A DNA stretch of 13,953 nucleotides from Nitrospiraceae bacterium (GTDB lineage: Bacteria > Nitrospirota > Nitrospiria > Nitrospirales > Nitrospiraceae). The translations under genes were made by a program, and so were the position numbers. Below are positions 8,425-13,953 of this stretch, in pieces. The stretch is from the NCBI GenBank assembly GCA_005800255.1, contig SYGW01000019.1:1-13953 (forward strand), in the 5' to 3' direction. Positions within the stretch are counted from its first letter, which is position 1. Each line of letters opens with the position of its first letter. The notes under the pieces are model-generated. The model was not told the DNA's origin and ran no database searches. It saw only the letters and a program-made list of their open reading frames with translations.

Positions 8425-9144
8425 ATGGGGGGCTCGTTGCTTAAGCCGGTCATCTTGATCGGGATCGTCTATATGATCTTGAAGTTCGTTGTGCCAAATA
8501 TCCCTGGCTCGGCGCCGCTGCCAGCCAGCCTGATTTTCCTGTATCTGATGCTGACGACGTCGGGCATTGTGATCTTCGCCACCTTGAGCGGAGAGTCCAA
8601 AGACGCGTTCTGGGGACCGATTCAGCAGTTCCTGACCGGAGAGAACATCGGCGGGTTGCACGTGCTTCGGTACGGAGTGCTCTTGCTGTTCCCCCTGATC
8701 GTCGGCTGGCAGACGTATAACAGCACAGCGACCAGCGATGCGCCGCCTGCCGAAAACCGGACGATCCATCCAGCTCCTCCAGGTGAATATACCGGTCTCT
8801 CAAATCCTGTTGCCAAGACGCCCGATACGATTCAGCAGGGGAAGGGCTTCTATGCTGCATTCTGTTCCCCCTGCCATGGAGGAAATTTCGACGGGAAGGG
8901 GCCAGCCGCCAGAGGATTCAATCCTCCTCCAGCCAACTTCTCCGATCCCACGACGATCGCCATGCTTCAGGAAAGTTATCTTTTCTGGCGCATCAAGAAG
9001 GGCGGCGTCGGCCTCCCGATCGAGGGCATGCCGTGGAAGTCTGCGATGCCGCGCTGGGAAGTTGAGTTGCCTGACGAGTGGATCTGGAAAATCATCATGG
9101 GCGAGTATGATGGCGCGCATCAATCTCCCAGAACGTGGGAGTAG
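8425..9144 (+). CDS. membrane-anchored monoheme cytochrome c
   Basis: Encodes 239 residues. Hydrophobic segments lie at about 7-24, 34-52 and 80-95, followed by a Pro-rich linker. The cytochrome c domain has Cys147-Ser-Pro-Cys150-His151, and Met202 or Met208 (GMPWKSAMPRW) as sixth ligand. A Phe-Trp-Arg-Ile segment upstream of the Met and a Trp-rich terminal helix resemble the cytochrome fragment at 1-279, so the two may be paralogs each accompanying one bd-like subunit. The start has a near-ideal AGGAGG at 8414-8419, five bases before the ATG. The last codons contain a short hairpin (CTCCCA/TGGGAG, 9125-9141) just before the stop. The following spacer carries a dispersed repeat, which may reduce read-through into the next gene. 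Confidence 0.88.
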   Translation: MGGSLLKPVILIGIVYMILKFVVPNIPGSAPLPASLIFLYLMLTTSGIVIFATLSGESKDAFWGPIQQFLTGENIGGLHVLRYGVLLLFPLIVGWQTYNSTATSDAPPAENRTIHPAPPGEYTGLSNPVAKTPDTIQQGKGFYAAFCSPCHGGNFDGKGPAARGFNPPPANFSDPTTIAMLQESYLFWRIKKGGVGLPIEGMPWKSAMPRWEVELPDEWIWKIIMGEYDGAHQSPRTWE

Positions 9145-9152
9145 ACGAGGGT

Positions 9153-9235
9153 AGGCCTCTATGCCTTCTGTGCTCGCGCACCGCGCACGCTCGGAAGGTG
9201 CTCGGTGGACGCGCGCAGTGGAAGGTGCAAGGCCC
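9153..9235. repeat. dispersed palindromic repeat, copy 1 (degenerate)
   Basis: This GC-rich element fills most of the 128-base spacer between the cytochrome c and the NxrC-like gene. Its outer arms pair imperfectly (AGGCCT near 9153 against AAGGCC near 9229). Bases 9195-9224 match 12262-12291 at 27 of 30 positions, including the identical core ACGCGCGCAGTGGAAG. This marks a repeat family with at least two copies in the window. No transposase or coding capacity is seen. It sits inside the cytochrome array, so it could act as an RNA hairpin affecting transcript stability or termination (inference). Confidence 0.72.
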
Positions 9236-9272
9236 CACCCTCTGAGAAGTGAGTAGAGAGAGGACGAAATTT

Positions 9273-10100
9273 ATGAAGCATAGACTGAGTAAAATCGCTA
9301 CGGGCGTCGTTGCCGGTGTATTGCTGGCCATGGGATTCCTTGTTACAGAGCCTGTTGCGGCTCAAGAGGGCATCGCGGTTCGCGCCTCGATGGTGAAAGA
9401 ATCCTTGCCGGCCGATGACCCGAATGCGGCAGTCTGGAGTAGCGTGATCCCGGCCACCTTTCCGATGTCGCCGCAAGTCCATTGGCCGAACCGCATTCTG
9501 GAAGCGACGGTTCGTGACCTGAACGTGCGCGCCTTGCATGACGGGACGAATGTCGCCATCCTTTTGGAATATGCCGATCCCTCGGAAGATCAGGACGATG
9601 CCGCCGCCATTGAATTCATGGTGGGCGACAAGAAGGCCCACTTTGCACATGGTCAGCCAATGGCGCAGGTGGAAGGCGGACCAGTCAACATCTGGTATTG
9701 GAAGAACAAAGATGCCAAAGGCGTGGACATGAATGCCAAGGGCTTCGGCACCCTCAGCGTGCAGCCGCACCAGGACGTCAAAGCCAAGGGCGCCTACGCC
9801 AACGGTGCCTGGAAAGTGGTCTTTACCAGGCCGCTCGCCACCGGACATCCGGAGGAAGATACCCAGATCACGACCGGTAGTTTCATGAACATCGCCTTCG
9901 CCGTCTGGGACGGGAAGAAGGACGCAAGCGGCGAGCTGAAAGAGAAGGGGTCGCAAAAAGCGGTCTCCTCCTGGTGGTATTTCCGCGCAGAAGCGCCACC
10001 GGACTACTCCGGCTATTATTACGCGGCTCTCGCCGTGGGCCTGGCTCTCGGATTTCAGTTCATTCTGATCCGCAAGCTAAAGAAAGGGCAATCAGCATGA
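9273..10100 (+). CDS. NxrC/EbdC-like heme b-binding protein with C-terminal membrane anchor
   Basis: Encodes 275 residues from ATG 9273, preceded by AGAGAGGA at 9256-9263; an in-frame GTG at 9249 is upstream of that site and unlikely. A Sec signal peptide (about 1-30, Val-Ala-Ala) leads to a domain typical of ethylbenzene dehydrogenase gamma and nitrite oxidoreductase gamma subunits: WPNRILEATVRDLNVRALHD, PVNIWYW, FTRPL, IAFAVWDG, SSWWYF. These bind one heme b through a Met and a Lys; Met130 (HGQPMAQV) and Lys229 (GSQKAVSSWW) are candidates by position. A helix at about 238-257 followed by RKLKK anchors it with the domain in the periplasm. No molybdopterin alpha or iron-sulfur beta subunit is nearby. 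It may link nitrite oxidoreductase encoded elsewhere to this complex, or act as a stand-alone heme b carrier (inference). It overlaps the next start (ATGA). Confidence 0.84.
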   Translation: MKHRLSKIATGVVAGVLLAMGFLVTEPVAAQEGIAVRASMVKESLPADDPNAAVWSSVIPATFPMSPQVHWPNRILEATVRDLNVRALHDGTNVAILLEYADPSEDQDDAAAIEFMVGDKKAHFAHGQPMAQVEGGPVNIWYWKNKDAKGVDMNAKGFGTLSVQPHQDVKAKGAYANGAWKVVFTRPLATGHPEEDTQITTGSFMNIAFAVWDGKKDASGELKEKGSQKAVSSWWYFRAEAPPDYSGYYYAALAVGLALGFQFILIRKLKKGQSA

Positions 10101-11113
10101 AGGCGGCTCGGCTCTTTGCACTAGGAACGGTAGGTGGACTGATCGGCCTCTGGGCCATGGTGGCCGGCGGCTGCGCCAACGAGCAGCAGCAGAAGGGGCA
10201 CGAACTCTACAGCCACTACTGCATGCATTGTCACGGTGAGAACGGACGCCAGAACGAAGGCTTCAATTGGTCGTCGATGCCGGATCCGAAGCCCAAAGAT
10301 CTCTCGAATAAGTCGGAGATGGGCACCTTCAAGGACGAAGACATTTTCAGTACGATTTCCCGCGACATGAAGGACACGAGTCCCGGCGGCGACAAGATCG
10401 GCGACGACGATTTCGCCGTGCCCACCATGCCGACCTTCAAGTACACCTTGTCGGAGGATGAAATCTGGGCGATCGTCGGCTATGTTCGCGGCCTTCACGG
10501 CATGAAGCTGGAGTTTAAGGTCGAGGAACGGAAGAAAGAACTGGCGGCGGCGCTCCAAGCGGCGCAGAGCAAGTCGGACCAGGCTAAGCAGGCCTACGAG
10601 GCGGCCGAAAAGAAGGCGAGCGACGAAGCGGAGAAGAAGAGCGAAGAGTTGAAAAAGGACGTCGAGGTCGACGAGTCCACCTACGCTAAGGAACTGGCGG
10701 CCATGATCCAGGCGAAAAAAGATCTCGACGTCGCCCAGGCTGCTGTGACCCATTTTTCAACCAGGCCAGGCAAAGGCGTGAACGTTGCCCGCCCAGATCT
10801 GACTGTGAAGCCGGAGCAGGTGGCGGAGATGGTGGAACTCGGTAAGCGGCTCTACTCGAACAAGTACGGCTGCAACGGCTGCCACAGCATCGGCGCAGAT
10901 GGCGGAAAGGTCGGACCGGCGCTCGACCGGGCAGGATTCCGCTTGAACGGGACCTGGATCTATCGCTGGGTGAAGAACCCTCAGGCGATGAAGCCGGAGA
11001 CCAGAATGCCGGCGCTCGGGCTCAGCGATGCCGATGCGAAGGCCGTTACGATGTACTTGGGTACGTTGCGCGCGCCGAAGCCTGATGCCCCGATCGAAAA
11101 GCCAGCCGGCTGA
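10097..11113 (+). CDS. diheme cytochrome c with coiled-coil linker
   Basis: The start is ATG 10097, overlapping the previous stop and preceded by AAAGGG; the frame is open further upstream but that part shadows the NxrC-like gene. The product has 338 residues. The N-terminus has a hydrophobic helix and Ala-Gly-Gly-Cys26, a weak lipobox, so it may be a lipoprotein or simply membrane-anchored. Heme domain 1 has Cys42-Met-His-Cys45-His46, with Met111 (PTMPTFKY) as probable ligand. A long Ala/Lys/Glu-rich segment (about 140-220) looks like a coiled coil. Heme domain 2 has Cys259-Asn-Gly-Cys262-His263 and Met304 (ETRMPALG). The two domains resemble different class I cytochromes c and were probably joined by fusion. 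It is the last gene of the array and likely a periplasmic electron relay. Confidence 0.87.
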   Translation: MKAARLFALGTVGGLIGLWAMVAGGCANEQQQKGHELYSHYCMHCHGENGRQNEGFNWSSMPDPKPKDLSNKSEMGTFKDEDIFSTISRDMKDTSPGGDKIGDDDFAVPTMPTFKYTLSEDEIWAIVGYVRGLHGMKLEFKVEERKKELAAALQAAQSKSDQAKQAYEAAEKKASDEAEKKSEELKKDVEVDESTYAKELAAMIQAKKDLDVAQAAVTHFSTRPGKGVNVARPDLTVKPEQVAEMVELGKRLYSNKYGCNGCHSIGADGGKVGPALDRAGFRLNGTWIYRWVKNPQAMKPETRMPALGLSDADAKAVTMYLGTLRAPKPDAPIEKPAG

Positions 11114-11130
11114 TCGCCGCCAACCGCAAG

Positions 11131-11255
11131 ATGCTCAAAAAGGCCGTCTAGCAAGGCCGCAGCGAGTGAAGCCCTGAGGCGTACCCGGATGGTACGTTGA
11201 TGGGCTGAGCGAAGCGAGAACGACGTGAGCGGACTGTCTCAGCATTCTTGCTAGA
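11131..11255. repeat. imperfect palindromic element between convergent genes, possible bidirectional terminator
   Basis: The ends are inverted: ATGCT at 11131 with AGCAT at 11241-11245, and TCTAGCAAG at 11147-11155 with CTTGCTAGA at 11247-11255. The centre holds a hairpin, CGTACC (11180-11185) with GGTACG (11191-11196), flanked by GCCC (11171) and GGGC (11202). It begins 18 bases after the diheme cytochrome stop and its far end contains the prenyltransferase stop codon. From memory it resembles a non-coding repeat scattered through Nitrospira genomes, but only one copy is visible here. Its strong symmetric folding between two converging genes suits a terminator in both directions (inference). 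Confidence 0.7.
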
Positions 11256-12138
11256 AGAGAAATCCCGCGACCATTCCCAGCAGAATGACGGCTCCTACCC
11301 ACACATGTTGTTGAAACATGTGGAAGGCGGTAGGGGCCGAGACAACTCCCCTGATCTGTCCGGCCTGTTTCAGACCCCAGCCTCCCACGGCAGCAAGCAC
11401 TGCATAGTAGACCCAGCCGATTTGGCTCAGCCAGCCAGCCAGTCCCAGCAGCAGTAACATCGCGCAGAGGGCCGTGCCGACGGCGATCCAGGTGGATGGG
11501 CCGAACAGCAGAGCCGAAGATTTCACGCCGATCCGGCGGTCGTCCTCCCTGTCTTGCAGGGCATAGATCGTATCGTAGCCAATCGCCCAGCAGACCGTCG
11601 CAGCAAAGAGGCACCAGGCAGGCGCGCCAATGGTGCCTCGCGAGGCGGTCCAGGTCATGATGGTGCCCCAGCCAAAGGCGATCCCCAGCATGGCTTGCGG
11701 GATATGGATGACCCGTTTCGCAAAAGGATAGAGGGCCGCCAGGAGGATGGCGATTGGACTCAGGAGGATCGTCTGCGCGTTTAACTGCAACACGAGCAGG
11801 CAGGCCACAGCGAGAAAGACTCCGAGGATCAGCAGGGCATGGGCCACGCTGAGTTCGCCTGAGGCGAGGGGCCTCGCCAGCGTGCGGGTCACATGGCGGT
11901 CGAACGAGCGATCCGCTAAATCGTTCAGCACGACTCCCGCGCTACGCATCACGAAAGACCCGGTGATGAAGATGGCCAGCAAGTGGAGGGGCGGCAGGCC
12001 GCGAGCCGCCAAGACCAGGGACCAGAGGGTCGGGAGCAGGAGGAGCCATGTTCCGGTCTGGCTCTGCAGGCGAATGAGCCGGCTGATGGCAGACCAGGAT
12101 AGTTTCGGCCCCTGTAGCTGGAAAGAAGGTTTAGTCAT
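11251..12138 (-). CDS. ubiA: UbiA-family polyprenyltransferase (4-hydroxybenzoate type)
   Basis: Encodes a 295-residue membrane prenyltransferase that joins a polyprenyl diphosphate to an aromatic acid in quinone synthesis. Both Asp-rich magnesium/diphosphate motifs are seen: Asn72-Asp73-Leu-Ala-Asp76-Arg-Ser-Phe-Asp80, followed by RPLASGEL, and Asp189-Thr-Ile-Tyr-Ala-Leu-Gln-Asp196-Arg-Glu-Asp-Asp200, followed by IGVKSSALLFG. Length and helix pattern (about eight or nine hydrophobic segments) are normal for UbiA. Nitrospira is thought to use menaquinone, so this may instead be the futalosine-pathway prenyltransferase MqnP, which looks like UbiA; no other pathway gene is present to decide. 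It is transcribed towards the cytochrome array, and its stop codon lies in the palindromic element. No ribosome site is seen before the ATG, and the promoter position suggests a nearly leaderless mRNA. Confidence 0.9.
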   Translation of the reverse strand: MTKPSFQLQGPKLSWSAISRLIRLQSQTGTWLLLLPTLWSLVLAARGLPPLHLLAIFITGSFVMRSAGVVLNDLADRSFDRHVTRTLARPLASGELSVAHALLILGVFLAVACLLVLQLNAQTILLSPIAILLAALYPFAKRVIHIPQAMLGIAFGWGTIMTWTASRGTIGAPAWCLFAATVCWAIGYDTIYALQDREDDRRIGVKSSALLFGPSTWIAVGTALCAMLLLLGLAGWLSQIGWVYYAVLAAVGGWGLKQAGQIRGVVSAPTAFHMFQQHVWVGAVILLGMVAGFLF

Positions 12139-12144
12139 GGCCTG

Positions 12145-12173
12145 AACTTAGCCGAGGGGTGAGGGGCTGTCAA
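12145..12173 (-). promoter_or_regulatory. predicted sigma70-type promoter of the UbiA-family gene
   Basis: On the minus strand there is a perfect -35 box TTGACA (12173-12168), a 17-base spacer, and a weak -10-like TAAGTT (12150-12145; three of six consensus bases). The start codon A at 12138 is only seven bases after the -10 box, so transcription would begin at or next to the ATG. The -35 and spacing are convincing; the -10 is not. Confidence 0.45.
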
Positions 12174-12236
12174 TTGTGGAGGGCGCTGCCAGGTGCCCTT
12201 CTTGCTCGCAGAACAGAGGATGGGATGGAAGCTGAT

Positions 12237-12294
12237 GATCTTCCACTGCGCGCGGCCTCAGAAGGCCCTCGTTGGACGCGCGCAGTGGAAGATC
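12237..12294. repeat. dispersed palindromic repeat, copy 2 (perfect 18-bp inverted repeat)
   Basis: GATCTTCCACTGCGCGCG (12237-12254) is exactly complementary to CGCGCGCAGTGGAAGATC (12277-12294). An inner small hairpin GGCCT/AGGCC lies at 12254-12267. It shares 27 of 30 bases with the copy at 9195-9224. It sits in the 283-base spacer between the divergent prenyltransferase and caspase-like genes. The rest of that spacer shows only promoter-like sites and no convincing coding sequence, tRNA or riboswitch. Role unknown; it could form a stable RNA hairpin, be a REP-like element, or be a target for a protein. Confidence 0.82.
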
Positions 12295-12379
12295 GATCAG
12301 TTCCCGTCCCTGAATGTTGAGGGACGTGGAGGCTATTTCGTCGCGGCTCGTTGCGGCCTTGGGGAAATAATTCCGCTGG

Positions 12380-12409
12380 TTGTGCTGGCTGACTGATTTT
12401 CTGTATAAG
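12380..12409 (+). promoter_or_regulatory. possible promoter of the caspase-like lipoprotein gene
   Basis: TATAAG (12404-12409) makes a good -10 box (five of six consensus bases) in a locally AT-richer stretch. TTGTGC (12380-12385) is a partial -35 with an 18-base spacer. Transcription would start about 12416, a few bases before the GTG at 12422. No Shine-Dalgarno site is seen. The call is tentative. Confidence 0.35.
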
Positions 12410-12421
12410 AATGTGGTGCAT

Positions 12422-13953
12422 GTGATTGATTCAGCAAGACCGTCCGTTCTCCTTCGCGCAACCTCATGGGTGAGCGCGGGGCTCTGTATCGTGGCATTGA
12501 CTGGCTGCTCGCTCTTTTCCGGCCGCAATGGCGCGACCATTGGTTATTATCTCCCTCTCACCGTCCAGCTTCGCGCGGATGCCAGCATCGCAGGGGCGCA
12601 GATCTCCTATCAGGATGCCTGCGGCCAGCAGCAACCTCTGCCGCTCTCCGTTCCATTACAGGACGCGCTCAAACATAAAACCGGCCGCGTCTTCGAAAAG
12701 GTCCTGACCGGCGAGGCGGGCCCCTCGTCTGTGCCGGACGGCTATGTCGATGTCGCGCTGGGCATCATCCATCTCGATCTGGCGGTCGTGCGGCAGGCCA
12801 ATAGAAGTTATCCCGCCACCGTCACGGTGGGATTGGATTTCGCCTACACGGCTGCCGATGGCACGGTCCTGCACAGCAAAAAAATCCAAAGCATCGGCCG
12901 CGGCGAGGTCGAGGTCACAGCCGTTTCCTGCGAAGTGAAGGGACTGGACAAGATTGCTCAGGAGGCCTTCGGTCTCGTGACGGACGGCATGGCCAAGCAA
13001 CTGGGGACATCGAGCAAGATCCTCAATGCGGCAGACGCCAGGAAGGCCGGACGCGCCCAGGCTGCTGCGGCATCCGTTCCTCCTCCCTCTCCTGTGGCAG
13101 GCAGCGGAGTTTCCGCTCTGGCGCCCAAGCCGGCCGCGCCGCCATCGGCCGTATCAGTCTCTGCGCCGGCTTCAGTGGACGAATCCGCCAAGGTGATCTT
13201 CCGGGCGATCGTCCGTGACGAGAACCGTAATCAGGTGGTTCATAGCGGAGAAGCCCTCGCGATCGAACTGGAAGTTAAAAATGAAGGGCCGGGCATTGCC
13301 AAGGCGGTCGAATTGTCTGTGACCGCCATGCCTCCCTTGATCGAGCAGATCCCCGGCCTGGTTTCCATCGGCGATTTCCAGCCAGGCGAGGTCAAGCGTG
13401 TGACTGTGGACGGCAAGGTCGGCCTGGTCAAGGAGGCGGTGCAGGCGGAGTTGACGCTGGTCTTGCGGGCCGGGTCCTCGTCCGTCCAGCTGCCCAACGC
13501 GAAGAAGTTTCTGGTGGCCATGAAGCCTGAGTCCGCGAAGGAAGCCCAGGCGCAGCCGGTGGATGTCGATCAACTGCCGAAGTGGACTGGCCTGCTCAAA
13601 CAGCCGAAGGCCGTCGGCATCGTCATCGGCGTGGGGCAGTTCCGGGAGAGCAGCCTAGCCAGGGTCAAGTATGCCACGCGGGATGCGGAGGTCATGGCCA
13701 GCTATCTCAAATCGGTCGGAGGCATTCCTCACGAGCGAGTACGCACCCTCCTGGATGCCCATGCCCTCAAGAGCGACTTGGTCGAGGTCTTGGACGAGTG
13801 GCTGCCGATGCATCTGGACCCGACCACGGTGGTCTATGTCTCGATTACGGGCAGAGGAGTCGTGGACCCCACGACCGGGGCCGTGTCGCTGTTGCTGTTC
13901 GACAGCACGCCGACCTCCAGCGCGAGACTCTATTCGTTGCGTCGGTTGCAGGA
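12422..13953 (+). CDS. lipoprotein with degenerate caspase-like (peptidase C14) domain, 3' end outside window
   Basis: The frame is open from 12371 to the window end; GTG 12422 is the best start because it gives a lipoprotein signal (Arg residues, a hydrophobic core, then Leu-Thr-Gly-Cys29). 510 codons are visible. Residues about 30-205 form a soluble lipoprotein domain I do not recognise, then a Pro/Ala/Ser linker (to about 250). An immunoglobulin-like beta domain (about 252-370; ELEVKNEGPGIAKAVEL, FQPGEVKRVTV) resembles CARDB-type folds. A caspase-like fold begins near 397: VGIVIGVGQF, then YATRDAEVMASYLKSVGG. The strand that should end in the catalytic Gly-His-Gly reads TYR-free VVYVSITGRGVVDP, with Arg478 in place of His, so protease activity is doubtful. 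The catalytic Cys position is beyond the window. GTG 12413 and 12416 are alternative starts. It is oriented away from the prenyltransferase and is unlikely to belong to the respiratory array. Confidence 0.8.
   Translation, partial: MIDSARPSVLLRATSWVSAGLCIVALTGCSLFSGRNGATIGYYLPLTVQLRADASIAGAQISYQDACGQQQPLPLSVPLQDALKHKTGRVFEKVLTGEAGPSSVPDGYVDVALGIIHLDLAVVRQANRSYPATVTVGLDFAYTAADGTVLHSKKIQSIGRGEVEVTAVSCEVKGLDKIAQEAFGLVTDGMAKQLGTSSKILNAADARKAGRAQAAAASVPPPSPVAGSGVSALAPKPAAPPSAVSVSAPASVDESAKVIFRAIVRDENRNQVVHSGEALAIELEVKNEGPGIAKAVELSVTAMPPLIEQIPGLVSIGDFQPGEVKRVTVDGKVGLVKEAVQAELTLVLRAGSSSVQLPNAKKFLVAMKPESAKEAQAQPVDVDQLPKWTGLLKQPKAVGIVIGVGQFRESSLARVKYATRDAEVMASYLKSVGGIPHERVRTLLDAHALKSDLVEVLDEWLPMHLDPTTVVYVSITGRGVVDPTTGAVSLLLFDSTPTSSARLYSLRRLQ

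Noticed and set aside
9974..10096. Upstream extension of the diheme cytochrome c gene
   Set aside because: This part overlaps the NxrC-like gene end by 127 bases and encodes an Arg-rich shadow; ATG 10097 has a ribosome site and a following hydrophobic helix.
11302..11322. CACATGTT/AACATGTG hairpin in the prenyltransferase gene
   Set aside because: It falls in the codons for a His-Met-Phe-Gln-Gln-His segment of the protein and has no U-run; probably incidental.
13172..13573. 133-codon minus-strand open frame
   Set aside because: It is opposite the caspase-like lipoprotein, which has a lipobox and domain structure; the antisense product is Arg/His/Leu-rich without motifs.
1..13953. CRISPR array, tRNA, rRNA or insertion sequence
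   Set aside because: No regularly spaced direct repeats, cloverleaf-like gene, rRNA stretch or transposase was seen by reading; the gaps between genes are short.

Overview
The window looks like chromosomal DNA of a Nitrospira-type bacterium (a nitrite oxidizer, canonical or comammox). The sequence is GC-rich. It carries a dense gene block combining Rieske/cytochrome b, two cytochrome bd-like oxidase subunit I paralogs, several membrane-bound c-type cytochromes and a nitrite-oxidoreductase gamma-like (NxrC/EbdC-type) heme b protein. That combination is typical of Nitrospira respiratory loci as I know them. The assignment rests on gene content and protein resemblance, not on a database search.

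Layout. Positions 1-11113 hold one long plus-strand array whose 5' end lies outside the window. In order it encodes: the end of a c-type cytochrome (1-279); bd-like oxidase subunit A (318-1988); a three-helix membrane cytochrome c (2059-2865); a PRC-barrel/Rieske fusion (2867-3799); a seven-helix b6-type cytochrome b (3800-4912); an unrecognised membrane protein (4944-5960); bd-like oxidase subunit B (5986-7764); two more membrane cytochromes c (7792-8415 and 8425-9144); a spacer with a dispersed palindromic repeat (9153-9235); an NxrC-like heme b protein (9273-10100); and a diheme cytochrome c (10097-11113). Genes abut (TAGCATG, TAGATG), overlap (ATGA) or are separated by short gaps with Shine-Dalgarno sites, so they are probably co-transcribed.

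A 125-bp imperfect palindrome (11131-11255) then separates this array from a convergent minus-strand UbiA-family prenyltransferase (11251-12138). The palindrome supplies the prenyltransferase stop codon. The prenyltransferase has a good TTGACA promoter placed so that its mRNA would be nearly leaderless. The divergent spacer (12139-12421) holds a perfect 18-bp inverted repeat related to the repeat at 9153-9235. A plus-strand lipoprotein with a caspase-like domain, whose catalytic His position is Arg, starts at 12422 and runs off the window end.

How it may work together (inference): cytochromes c and the NxrC-like protein would pass electrons in the periplasm between nitrite oxidoreductase, a Rieske/cytochrome b quinol module and the bd-like membrane proteins. 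The direction could be forward to oxygen or reverse to quinone. The prenyltransferase could serve quinone synthesis and so be functionally linked.
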